DNA from: Haliclona indistincta
Taxonomy: Eukaryota > Porifera > Demospongiae > Haplosclerida > Chalinidae
Reading direction: 5' to 3'
Assembly (NCBI GenBank): GCA_964017065.1
Contig: OZ024784.1
Location: forward strand, 1,672,598 to 1,736,597
DNA: 64,000 nt
Positions within the stretch are counted from its first letter, which is position 1; every line of letters starts with the position of its first letter. The translations under genes and the position numbers were made by a program. Below, one piece after another: positions 24,826 to 37,747 of this stretch. The notes below the pieces were generated by a model. The model saw only the letters and a list, made by a program, of their open reading frames with translations. It was not told the origin of the DNA and did not search any database.

Positions 24826-25316
24826 GTTTGCAGGGCTGAACAAATCCAAATAGCACTACAAAGAGTATCAGTTAATCTTAGACAAGGTCAAAATAGCAAA
24901 CTGAGAAATGCACTAAAGACAACCAGCGCCTATCTACTCATGGGCTTATCAGCTTGCCAAATTAAGACTTTTGGTGAAATTTGGTGAGCACATCTACTGC
25001 TACAACACTTCTAACAACTTCACTCTCACGATCAGTTTTGACACACTATTTGTTATAGATGTTCATTGAAAGCTTCTGAAATTATGTGAGTCAGTCGAAT
25101 TATCAGCACAACTTAATTATTTCCATGCATGGTGTCTTTATCTTATCAATAGATCATTAGATGGAGAAATAATGCAAGATGACTTTTACTATACATTAGT
25201 GACTCTGAATTTCATCTTGCTGGAGAAATAATCGGGGAAATTTCTTACAGCTAATGACAAGAGTTACAAGACCACACCCATGCAATTCCCAGGTGTATGT
25301 CTCATGAATGATAGAG
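24826..25316 (+). pseudogene. Integrin beta pseudogene fragment
   Basis: Several blocks match exons of the intact beta gene in the same order. AATAGCACTACAAAGAGTAT at 24849 resembles 32640. GACAACCAGCGCCTATCTAC at 24919, then CTCATGGGCTTATCAGC, resembles the MIDAS exon at 33131-33182. TACATTAGTGACTCTGAATT at 25193, then TCATCTTGCTGGAGA, resembles 33751. The ACCACACCCA...GTATGTCT.ATGAAT block at 25270 resembles 33866. The DLSAS-equivalent codons are damaged, frames shift, and the EGF, membrane and tail exons are missing. It lies upstream of alpha C, where an intact partner would be expected. Confidence 0.8.
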
Positions 25317-25651
25317 AAGAGGCATCAAATTTCCAAATTATCTAGTCAGGGCTATTGCAGCAGATCAGACAGTATTTCTCAACTCCAGTATAGTCTTCAA
25401 AGTTTATTAATTTTGTTACAATTACCACAAAAACATTTTAGCATTCTGACCATTAGAAGTCTCATATGTTTTTTTAGTTGCAGTTTTGTTGACTTTGGTT
25501 AATGTATTTTTAACATGCAAGTACAGAATATTTTAATAAAAAATATATGAAGGACACATTAATAATATTAATTTATGTACAACTAATGACACTGTTGCTA
25601 TAACATTCATAACTGAGAAATGTAAGTTTGGAGCTGAACATTTTACTGTGT

Positions 25652-28600
25652 CTATGTCGGCACCTCAGCAGCAGGGGGATCACCACCACCTTGCTCAGCA
25701 AGGAACTTAGCTTGCAGTTCTTCCTTCTTTTGTTTGGACTGGCGCTTGAAAAATCCGACCTATCACATTACAGGCATATTAAGTTGCAAGATCAGCAGAC
25801 ATGGACCTCCTTACCGCGTAGAGAACAACACCTAATATAGCGAGTGCCAGTAGACTAAGAATGATCGGTACAATTATGACCCATGGCTCAACACTTCCTT
25901 CTCCAGGCATTGAAATCATGGTGACAGCACGCACTTGGACCTGTGATTGCATGAATAATACGAAGCGTATTATTAATTTTTCTCAGCAATGAACTCACAG
26001 TGGTCTCATCCGGTTGATCAGAATCAGGCTGTACTATATATGAAGAACCCACAATTGACACATTAGCATAAACATTGAATGTGTAGCGATCAATCTTATC
26101 CTGTATTAGAAAAAAGGATTAGTGTCACGATGTACATGTACTGAGAATTTGAATTGGCACATACTACTGTAGCAAACCAATCTAGTTTAAAGATATTTTG
26201 ATCATTTTTTTGCTTACATGCATGTAGGCAGCATTGTGTGATAAATGAGCAAGTACGCATTGATAGGTAGTACTATAAATGTCTAATGCTGCCATACAGG
26301 ACATACTGACTTTCTACAACACACATAGCAAGATTGATCATTCTTACTGCAAAGAATCTTCCATCAAGATGAGCACGTACTGTCACTTGAGCACTACCTG
26401 GTCCAGCCAACTGATTCACATCACACACAAACTCAACACACTGTTGTGGATTTGATTGACAGTTCTGTGTTTACAAACCAGGAAAAGGTGTTAAAGCTGA
26501 AGCAGTGAAAGTGTACATGCTCACAATAGTGATGTTCCTCGCCATAATCACAACAGCTCCTGCAGGTGCATTGTTCTCAACTGCCTGTCTCCGATCAAGA
26601 GACCTCTTTCTTCCATCTCCTCCTTCTCCAGGTCTACTCATATCGTCATCATCTGAGCCCTCATTACTGACAAGTGGATAGTTCTCTGGGTTGATAAACC
26701 TGTTAGCCATGATGCAGCTAACTTGACTTGAAGTCTATGCACAGAAATAGCAATTAAACATCAGAATGTGTGTAAGCTATCTTACTGTGATGGCTGCTGG
26801 ATACAAGAAAGTGAGGTTTGTATCAGTTGATGGTCTGTATGGCCAGAAGATTCTGAGACGAGCAGTTGGAATGGTAGTAGGTCCCTCATTCACCACCTGG
26901 ATAATATTTGATTTCGAGAGTTATAGTTATCATTGAGCTTTGCACGAACCACAAAAGTCAAATCTGTTTGAGCTCCCAGTTGTGTGACATTGGACAAATT
27001 AGAAGGTGGTGTCATATTAGCATATGTAACTAGTGCAGGAGAAGCGGTTCTAGAAGATGAAAGAGCCATCAATTATTGGATTGTGCAAACAAGTTGTATT
27101 AGTACAACTACTGATTGTCACATAAAGCTCAGAATATTAAAATGTACTTCATAGGCTTGCAAATCATCAATACATTGCTAATAGGAGTTGCTTACGCCTG
27201 ATCCAAATGAATGTCAGCTCGAGCTGTAACAGCTAAAGGTACATTGGCTGAATTATCAGCACGAGTTGTGTTCATCTCAGGATTAATACTGTTTACTGAA
27301 AAAGCAAGATTGATAGTTCCTTCACTTCCAGTGATACTGGCCCTAGGTTGCAGCCGAACAGCAATGAGCATCTGTAGGGAATGAGTGAGTAGTCAATAGC
27401 ACACAATAGAGAAACTTACCCTTTCTCCATTACTCAAAGGATTGGCAACCAAACAGGTTCGTCTGACGACTTCATTAGATATCATTTCACGAGTACAGGT
27501 GATCAATAACTGTACATTGGAGTAGAGATGACACTTAAAGTTTCAAAATGAAAAAATCCTCACATTTCTGGGCTCTATTCTGATAAATGAGAGTCGTTGT
27601 ATTGGCTCATCAAATGTTAGCTGAGTCAAGTACGCATCATCTCTCGTGTTACTAATATCCAACCACACGTTGAAGAAAGTTACAAGACCAGCCACTAGAT
27701 TAGTGACTCGCTCTCCACTTTGTGTCCTGTAAGAAAATGATATCGATATACATCTACATTTAGACCCACTTACTCATAAGTGACGTTCACCATTTGTATG
27801 TTCAGGTTTGGTATACACATTGCACTATCACACTCCTTGAGTGTATCAACAGACACTTCAGTACTGCCTGTTATCACTACAATAGGAACAGTCTGAAGGT
27901 TAGTAGGACTTGCTGGATTGCCATCAAGCATGGTAGGGTTAAACTGTGGTCCACTCATCTGAACATCGATTGTAAATCCATTAAATATATCTACTATATT
28001 TTCCTAAGAATTGAAGCAGTTAAACTCACTAAAAGTGTGTTCATAGTGTCTTACTCTGACTAAAACTGTTTCAATAAAGCAGGTCATTTGTCCTCTCATA
28101 AAAGTCCTCATTACTGTTCGAGAGTTTGTGTTTGTGTCTTGAAAGAATAGTCGCTGTTGGCCAACACTGTTACGATCACCAGTTATAATATAGGTAGCCT
28201 CTGATGAAAGATAAACACTACTAAAAGTGGACAGAGTTAATCAATTGTAACTTACGCAAGGAGTCTTGAAGACCTATACCATCATATCTACCACACACAG
28301 ACACTTGAAAGCTGAAATAAGAGAGAGAGAGAATAATGGCTTCATGTGCGCATAATAATACCTACCATGCATACATTGTTCCTGATACATCACATCGAAT
28401 GGTTTGGCTGCCCTGCACATCAACCACTGTTGGATTAGCAGTTAGTTGAACTGCCATTCCAGCAGCAGGTCGTGTTCTGATGGTAACATGATGACATATT
28501 CACTACTGGCTCAAATAGACTAGCGCTTACTTACCTCAGTAGAAAAATTCTTTGTGCATCATAGGATCCAACAACCAAATCTATTTAATGGTAGCAGTAT

Positions 28601-31236
28601 ATCATGTATTAGCAAAGAATCAACTGCTCACCATTGTATTGGTTTCCATCAACATCCAGTCCACTTGACAAAGATGATCCAAAGCCCTTCAATTCTGACA
28701 CTCCATGATTCATAATGTTCTCAAGGACTTGACTACCATTAATGATCTAGTGTGTTTGTGTGCGTGTGTGTGAGTTACATAAGTGAGTCATACTGTGCCT
28801 TACTTGAGCTGGAGTAGGTGATAGTATATCAGTAGGAGATCCATGATAGATGTAGACAAATCCAGGACTGTTGTCACCAAAGGGAGCACTAATGGCAACA
28901 TCTAATAGTGAACACAATAGTTGAAGAGGCATTGTCAAATGCTGCAGTAAAGCTTACCCTCTAATCCATCACCATTGATGTCTCCTAGATTCGCCATGGC
29001 ATGACCAAAACGCACATAAGATTGAGCAGGTCCAGCCAATATGATCGGATTAGAACTAAGAACACCCTATAGCAATGGATAGAATCAACCATTGAACCAC
29101 TGAATGCACCATTGCATTACATTTGTATTTCGGAACAGGTACACACGACCTCTTTCTGGTCGACTGGGAGAAGTGTACATTGGAGCACCAACTATCACAT
29201 CGTCATACCTGCAGCAGAATAAAAGTATCATTAATTCGTCCGACCAAAACTCCACCACTCACTGATTCTGAGTTAATTTCGCAGTAAGCAAACTGAATCC
29301 AAAATATTCACCCATCTATGGTCAAGCAAACAAACCACCGATAGTTAAAAAACCTTGATAGTTCTGCAATACCTGTTCTCCTTGGAGATCCTGACTAATT
29401 ATTGCAAGGTTTTGGTCATTTCGAATAACATTTACCTGTAGTGTCACAAGTACACCAATGAATTGAGTGTTAATGCATTCTCTTACTTGTCCGAAATAGT
29501 TTCGTCTTCTTGGAAGAGAAATCACAAAATCTGTAGCAAGCATGAGGGAACAAGAAAATAAAAATGAATAATTATAATAGTGAGGAATTCAGGAAAAACA
29601 ATATACCTTGTCTTGTTCGTGAAGCAATGTGACCCTTTGTCATAGTGTATCCTTGCCAGTTGAATCCTGAATTTACAGCACCATTTATTGTGAGGGTCTC
29701 TACATTATTTGCTCCAGTTCGCAAGAGAGCACCTTATAAAATGGAGTATAACCACAGTACCAATCCTTTCTTATACTTTACCTCGCCATCCGTTTGTTCC
29801 AGGAGCACCAAGTCCCAGAGCCAAGTTTCCTCCAGATGTTTCCTCCTGTTAGTTCGTAATCTTTGATCTTATTGAATATATTACTGTACTAACCGCAAAT
29901 GTGGCACTAGTCCCAGCTTGACAGACTGAATATGCACCACCCAGGCCTACACACAATACAATAAATGATGAATGGTTTCCTGTTCTGATCATAGCTACAG
30001 TACTATTAGACAATGTACATTCGAGTGTCCTGTATGTTTGCATCAGACATACCATCGCATGGTAGAAGAGATTCAAATCCTCGAAGGTTCCGATTTGCAG
30101 TATAGAAGCATCGTCCATAAGGACTATAAAAACTATCATCAATTTGAATGTATCTGTGAGCACATGCCTGCAGTGAGACGGACGGTGAATAATGCAGCAT
30201 TAAACATGCTGTGTACACTAAATTGATGTACGATATAAAAATTACTAATTATTACTAAGTAAGGGATTAACAATTACTATACTAAAGATGATACAAACAA
30301 AGCAGTTGGGAAATGAATGGAAAATGGAAACAGCTGGGAAACGCAGCTTCTTCGTTTTGGGGACTTGTGCTCTCATCCACCTATTTTGCGACACTTTCTT
30401 TACACATCGGTGTATTTTTGTATTTCTTTGTTGTTGTTGTTTGTTTGTACCATAATAATAATAATATTATCTATTTGTATTACAATTTGCTTTAGTATAG
30501 TAATTGTTAGTCCATTACTAGTTTACTTAGTAATTTGCCAAACTTTATGAAGTTTATTTATTTGGGGCACACAATCCACATTCTGATAATTATTATTAAG
30601 GAATTTTGATTACATTGTGCATTACTGTACTGCAATGCTTGTATTAGTTATGGATCTTACAATAAACTGTCCATTCGCACTGTCCATGTCCACGCCTAGA
30701 AACTGTCCTCTTTTTAACTCAGTGTTTGAATTTGCTGCACAATAATCAAATTAAAGCAGGAATGCTCATTGGAATGTTAATCACAAACACGGCTAGTACC
30801 TTGAGTGTCGTACAGCCTATTATCTGGACCAGTACCATCTCCCATTAGCGGCACGCACTCTCCATTAGGCGCTTGCTCTACGCTGCAGACATACAGTACG
30901 CCAGTGTGAGGCTCTGCATTGGCCGAGCCCGATGCAGTGCCGTTAGGAGCACTAACCACAATCCTGCAGCCGAACATAAATGTCATCACAACGCACCCAC
31001 GATAAGTTACAGTAAGATGCGCCAGGTACTCACCGTGTGCTTGAGAGAAAGTTGTTAAAGCCGCTAGGGTTTGCTGTGAATCGATGCAGTACCGTTTTGT
31101 AGCCAAAAAATGTGAACGCATCAGTTGAATCACTAGCTGGTGGTCTACGCATGATCGGCTCCATAATGTCAATGTTCTGAGCAGAGGAGAATGCCGCCAG
31201 CAGTAGAACGACGAACGCTGCTCCCTGTCCTTGCAT
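25652..31236 (-). CDS. Integrin alpha chain D
   Basis: Complete alpha gene and near twin of alpha C. It starts at the ATG at 31236 (signal MQGQGAAFVVLLLAAFSSAQ). N-terminal blades follow (RIVVSAPNGTASGS and others), then DINGDG/DVAISAPFGD, legs, a basic GRKRSLDRR site near 26600, a membrane helix and GFFKRQSKQKKEE. The tail ends AAEVPT at the TAG at 25652. As in C, one blade has lost its calcium loop (KLTQNQYDD). Sequence from about 25620 to 29215 tracks alpha C at near identity, introns included; beyond that the propeller exons and introns diverge clearly. It is divergently arranged with the beta gene, 667 bp between start codons. Confidence 0.9.
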
Positions 31237-31903
31237 GGTGCAGCTCAGCATGGTTGACTAGGACTCCGGCGGACAGTTCTTTAGTCAGTAGCACTCGAAC
31301 CGGTCCACTGGTGATAAAATTTGTGGCTTGCAAAGACAGTGTCGACAGTTAAGGTGGAACGTACAGGACTTTGCAATAATCTCAAAGATATTACCTTATC
31401 AAGGTATTTCTAACTGCATTCCCTTTTTCGCAAGTAGGTGTGGCACAGAGCCCCCGAACGTCAGGTTTCAATGGACCCCGTCGAGTGAAGGAGTAAGTTG
31501 CTGCTGTAGATGATCTGCACTGGAATTATACAACTCAAAATTCTAATATCTATCTTATTAGATCCATTTGTTGTATATTTGTCCAGTTTTAAAGACCATA
31601 AAATGCAGTTTCTCGGTCGCAAACTGTGCCCCCGCCGAGTTAAAATTGTAACAAAAAGTGCACACGAATGAGGCCTAGATTGAGCCGTCGTGTGGCTTCT
31701 GCAGTTTGAGCTAATACGGCGAAAGTTCTACGACAAACCCAAATCAGGACATTTCGGAATTGTGCTTTAGATCAAGAGGACGCTGTTTGCTGTTTCAGTG
31801 CGTTCTAATTGCAATAGGTGTAAGAGCAAGTTCTAAGAGCTTGCCTATTGACTACTTTGTGAGCTAGTGTGTGCGAGTACAAGTGAAGTGGATTGTGTCC
31901 AAA
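31237..31903. promoter_or_regulatory. Shared upstream region of integrin alpha D and integrin beta
   Basis: The only sequence between two divergent start codons of subunits that could heterodimerise, so it probably contains both promoters. I see no TATA box at a convincing position and no CACGTG, unlike the housekeeping divergent promoters of this window. Co-regulation is an inference from layout. Confidence 0.55.
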
Positions 31904-34900
31904 ATGCGAACTCTGCTACTGGTGTTGTTGGTCACAGCGAGCTATGGTGAGTCGATAGACAAACTAATAAGTATAATGCAAGAAAGCTTATACTCTTTGT
32001 TCGTACCCGCAGTGTCATGTCAAATGACTCCTACTACTACTGAAGACATTGCGTTCGTTTGCAACGCGCAAACGAGTTGTCAGAACTGTATACGAGCAAA
32101 CCCAATGTGTGTGTGGTGTACAGCAGCGGTAAGCAGCAGTAAATTGCTAGAAACTAGCACGACATGTTCACCTGCAATTTGCATTGTCCCCGACATAATG
32201 ATTCTTTTCACATTCTTTTGAAAAGCATTCCACATTCCATAATAAAATTATTTTAATTACAGCCGTGATATTCTTCTAGTTGTATAATAGGTAGCAAGTT
32301 AATAATTGCCTCTAATTACTTAAAACTTTTCACTCAATAGGCACTGCATTCTGTTTTCTTGTTTTCCCTAGAATTTAACTTCCAATCGTTGCTACCAACT
32401 GGGATCTCCAAATGCTCCACAGTGCGACGCCTTAAGTTTGCAGAACCCTCGAGGAGGAATAGTGTCAGTGCTAAATGTGAGAAATACACATGCAGACTTA
32501 CATTTTAGCACATTTGCATGCACTACATGTACTGTAGCATGTTAACACTATTCAGAAGTATGATAACAATAACATCTTTGATTCATCTCTTTCCTGTCCT
32601 GTCTTTACTCTTTGCAGGCCTCCTTCAGTAATCAAATACAAATAGCTCCACAAAGAGTATCAGTGAATCTCAGACCAGGTCAGATAGCTAAGCCACTCAT
32701 CAGTTTAGATATTTGAAGAGTTGTTAGCTACATTATACAAACAACAGTTTCATGTCATAGCTTGGCATGATTCCAGTAGGAAGAAGCTTGTAAGGTAAAA
32801 CAGTATATGCCTATCAATTGGTCATCAAGCCATAATAGTGAGTTTAAAGAGACCACAAGAATCTTTATTTCCACAAAGAGTTTGCATAACTACATAATGA
32901 ATTCTGTCCAAAGCACACGCTTTAGATTTAAATTATTTTCCTATACTAGGTGTGAATTAGCTATGCTGGTAACGATCCCATAATACTTGCATTACTATCA
33001 TAACTTATACCATAACTAGACTATCATGCAATAACTCTTGCATTCACTGAGTACAACCACTCACAATCATCTCAAGAACATTCTCTACTGTCCAATTCAG
33101 GTGAACCAGTATCATTTCGTCTTGGAGTCCGACCAGCGCCTAACTTTCCTCTCGATCTCTATCTACTCATGGACTTGTCAGCATCAATGAATGATGATCT
33201 TGCTAACTTGAAAAATTTGGGTGGTAGCATTGGTAAGAGATCTTTTTTTTACATTTAATGTAATTTTTGTATTGTTCAACAGCTACGGCGATTAGAGACA
33301 TTACTCCTGACTTCACTATCGGCTTTGGCTCATTTGTTGACAAGGTTCTATCTCCATTCGTCAACGTCGACCCTGTTAGGTAAAATTGCATATACACTCT
33401 ACTCTGTATTCAATCCTTCTTTGTTCTTTGCAGGCTTGCGGATCCATGCAGATCCAGAATTTGCGACCCTCCATATAGTTATTTGCACTCTATTACTTTA
33501 ACACCAGACAGTGATTCATTCAACGTGGGTTAAACTATGATGTTGAGTTTGTATAGTTTGACTGATTTCTGCAGAATGTAGTACAAGGTCTGCGAACATC
33601 AGGAAACCAGGACGGACCAGAGGGAGGACTTGATGGATTCTTACAAGCAATTGTCTGTCAAGATGTGAGTGAAAATAATTATTCTAACAGTATGTAAAGC
33701 ATTTCACAATAGCTTGTTGGCTGGAGACAAAATACAAGACGTCTGTTGCTGTACATTAGTGATGCTGGATTTCATCTTGCTGGAGATGGCAAGGTAAATT
33801 GAAACAGCAAGCTACAATGTGTTATACAATTTCCTCAATACTCGACAGCTTGCTGGAGTGATTAGACCACACCCAGGAGTATGTCTTATGAATAATACTG
33901 AAAGAGGACCTAGAGGTGTCAACTATACAGAATATGACACGTTTGTAAGTTACAAAAACTCACAACTTTCTGACTTTACTTATCTAAACAGGACTATCCA
34001 TCAATCGGTCAAATCAATGAGAAACTAAGAGAGTTCGATATTATTCCCATTCTAGCAGTAACAGCTGGACCCAATCAAACTTATCAAGTAAGTAAAGCAA
34101 TCTGTACAAAGCACACACTATAAGCATCTGTGACTAAGCCAGCTGTTTAGACCAAATGTGAATTGTGTGTTGTCTGGTCTGATTGCTAGTGTGTGTTGCC
34201 AACTACAGGCTCTAGCTCAAGAACTGACCGGAGCTACGATAGGAGAACTTGCATCTGACTCAGGGAATGTGGTTCAGCTCATTGAAACTGCCTATCGAGT
34301 GAGTGCATGATGTAGCATAGAGTGTTGCACACTGATTATTGCCCTATAGACAGTGTCTCAGCGAATCATTGTATCACCTGATTTTGCACCGGAAGTGGCG
34401 TTCAACGTCACACCGACAGACAGTTGTCCAAGGTATAACATGAAATGGAACTAGCAGTAAACACATTAACATTGTTTATGTTAGTAATGTCACTCACTGT
34501 GCTTCTCTATAGCGTTGATTCTGAAGGCAACTGTGATGGAATTCAAATAGGAGTAGCAGCTGAAATAAACATAGAGCTCACACTAGCACAATGCACAGAA
34601 AGACTTATAGCTGGTCCAATACAGTGAGTTGGGCTGTGCATGCATGAACCATTGGTACTACCTTTCTTTCCAGAATTCCAGTCCGTATATTGGGATTTGG
34701 ATCTATCATGATTGAGGTTAACGGTCTCTGTGACTGTCAGTGTCAAAATAATATGGTACGTATTCTGTGTGTGTGTGTGATAGTATGGTGGTGACTGTCT
34801 CTCTCTCCTAGACAATGAACAGCGATAGCTGTAATAATAATGGAACTCTCACTTGCGGTATATGTGAATGCAATCCAGGAAGATTTGGTCAAAATTGTCA

Positions 34901-36436
34901 GTGTGACAATAGTGGAATGGTTGCTGGGAGCAATACTACAACAGAATGCCCGTATGTTCAATCATAGTTGAATTTCAGCTGAATATAACATTGCTGCTTC
35001 TTTCTTCTAAAGACGTGGATCAAACAATTTGCAGTGTTCAGGTACCAACAGAGGTCAATGTGTTTGTGGGCAGTGCCAGTGTAGGCAATTTCAAGTAAGT
35101 GCTAGGAATGTTAGTTGGTATAACATTTGTACAAGTTCAAGTGTTCTTTTTTGATTTTTATTGTCACTAAAACTTGCTTTTGATTAGGACGGCATGGAGT
35201 TCTTTGGGGACGCCTGCCAGTGTGATAACTTCCAATGCGACAGAGATCGATCAAACAGGATTTGTGGAGGTAAGGAGCTGAACAAACACTGCATTCACTA
35301 AAACAACGATTGTTAGCCGAATTTGTAACTGCTACAACTGTATCCTAAGAGTACAAGCAAACATAGTTTAGTTTTCCACATCAAACAATCATTCTGTGAT
35401 CTTATCACTGTAGGTCCTGAACGAGGAATGTGCACTTGTGATGGCACATGTCAGTGTCTTCCTTCATCCATTTCTGGTCGACCATACACTGGGAGTGCCT
35501 GTGATTGCTCTCCAGACAACAACACATGTATTAACCCCAACACTCCTGGAGTAAGCTACTTACTCGATATAACTAATAATTTTATATCCTGCGTCTTAAC
35601 CAGAGACAGTGCAACGGCAATGGAAATTGCACATGCGGAGACTGTGTTTGCGATGAAGGCTACTCAGGACAATACTGTGAAATATGCACCATCTCTTCTG
35701 TGAGTACTTCAACTGTACCATAAGTCAGTATGTTTGAAAATTGTTCAGATCTGTCAACGAGTTACTTGCGATGACAACAGGAATTGCGCAATGTGTGCAA
35801 AAAATGTGTCCTCAATCAACTGCACTCAGTGCCGTCACGAGCTTATCGGACAAGTAGCAGATCCAAACAACTACCGCATAAATGGTAAGCGATAAATCAG
35901 ACTACATGCCTCGTTATTCTTGAACTCTCTCAGGCAACACTGCTGTTATTTGCGATTTCTTTGACGAGGATCTTTGTCGGCATCAGTTCTTTGTCGCTCT
36001 GGACAGACAGGGTGTAACTCAGCCCGTCCATGTTGAAAGAGAAAGAAGTGAGTTCTGCACGAGGCTATACGCATTACTCTCTATCTGTCGTCTCAGTTTG
36101 CCCAGCTGGTGTTGTTGCTCCTTGGATACCTGCTGTCAGCATCATAGCTGCTTTACTGTTATTGGGAATACTGTCTCTCATTATCATTAAGATCATTCTA
36201 GTCATAATGGTAAGTTTGTCACAACGCAACACTTCATTGCTGACTGCACCGTGCTTTACAGGACTTCTTTGAGCTGAAGAAATTCATGAAAGAGGTTCAA
36301 GATCCCAAGTTTAGAAAGGTATTTCAGACACATAGGCCTGTAGATTTTATTACTACTGTTCTATCCTCAACAGAACGAGAACCCATTGTTTCAAGCACCA
36401 ACAAAAGAATACAAGAACCCTATCTACGGAGAGTGA
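31904..36436 (+). CDS. Integrin beta chain
   Basis: Complete beta subunit on the plus strand. The signal peptide (MRTLLLVLLVTASYV) is followed by a Cys-rich PSI domain (CQNCIRANPMCVWC) and a beta-I domain whose MIDAS loop reads LYLLMDLSASMNDD with the DxSxS metal residues intact. A hybrid region and four Cys-rich I-EGF modules follow (such as CGICECNPGRFGQNCQC and CTCGDCVCDEGYSGQYC), then a beta-tail domain. The membrane helix (WIPAVSIIAALLLLGILSLI) leads to a short cytoplasmic tail with two PTB-type motifs, NPLF and a terminal NPIYGE. Vertebrate tails usually have NPxY at both sites; phenylalanine at the first would prevent its phosphorylation. Exons are short, separated mostly by 50-400-bp introns. 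Stop TGA at 36434. Confidence 0.93.
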
Positions 36437-37747
36437 TTTGAATGACGGTCACACATGTATACAAGTTCTTTCAATCAGACAATATTACAACATCATAAAC
36501 TATAATTATTATTATCTTTATTGTAATTAGGAAGAAAGTGTGTGTGCGTATGTTCAGTCATTTCATGTTGCCCTACTGTAGCATAATGTCTAGGTATAAA
36601 TCATATAATTATGTTGTACAATCCAAAATACTATTTGTGACAATCGTTTACTACAACTAGCGCTTACAGTGTTCTCAATGTGCAAAATAACACGGCAAAT
36701 TTATTGAGTAGGTGAAAATCAACAAACACAGTTATGATAGCATAGAGGGGACTGTTGACTGCAGCTAGCAAAACAAAAACACATTGTTTGTTTCTACCAT
36801 AGTGTCACCTTAACTTGTGACAACAGAGACTACTCGCAAATGAATGTGACAGTAACATTCTAGCTATCCTTCAGAAGTCAGAAAATGAAGGAATGTTATT
36901 TTACACCACGAGTGTAAATATGACAAAGATGTTGTTGATGTTACTTTTAACGTAGTTATTGCTATTTTGGTTTTACAAATTAGTCGTATGACAACCCACA
37001 GGAGGATCAAGTGTCCATTTATCATGATCAGCAGATTTAGGAACACTACACAATGATCTGTTTGTTTGTGATACACAGGCCCCACTTAAAAACCACATAA
37101 CAGAGGGGGGCTTTGTTGTGGGTTGGCAGTGACAGCCTTTCTTCATGACTCGTACACCCACTGCTGTTTACAATGTTTATAGCAACAAGCAAAGGGCGGG
37201 ATGAACATGAGAGGGAGTCTAAAATGCTATACACACATCTCTGTTAGTTCGTGAACAGTAAAAGGAATTTCCTGCCATTAGTAGAATATCCTGCGACAGC
37301 ACACACTAATCATGTACTGAAAACAATTATACTAGGAAAGCAAGCATAATTCCCAGAGAAAGCTTCAAGTGTAGTGATGATATCTACAACTATTAATACA
37401 AGTTCAATACTATGTCTGGCTTGATGTGTGCAGTCAACCAACGACACCGAATTTGGCAGTGTAACTAGAATCCACAACAGTGCAATCACAACATTACCAT
37501 AACAGAACAAACCAAGAATCACACAGCAGGCTTCCTATTTGGTAGAGACTTGTCTGTTATGGAAGCACGAGTGAAGGAGTGACACACACCACCCACAAGC
37601 AAAAGATATCACAACTGTATTTGGTGAAGTTCAAACATTAATCAAAAAAATATCAATATGTATTTTGTCAATTCTGGATATTGGACATAGATATCTCAAG
37701 TCTTTCATTCAAATCGGAATCTTCACGTGATAGACAACTCTAAAAAA
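36437..37747. other. Intergenic, integrin beta to TEX10 (tail to tail)
   Basis: About 1.3 kb between two convergent stop codons. It contains two 3' UTRs, with AATAAA-like AT-rich stretches just past the beta stop. No convincing exon or repeat is seen. Confidence 0.6.

Larger units (their letters stand above)
22178..25651. other. Intergenic, alpha C to alpha D
   Basis: About 3.5 kb with no intact gene. In order it holds a 320-bp inverted-repeat element, a hAT-like element, and a decayed integrin beta fragment close to the 3' end of alpha D. All three are listed separately. Confidence 0.7.
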
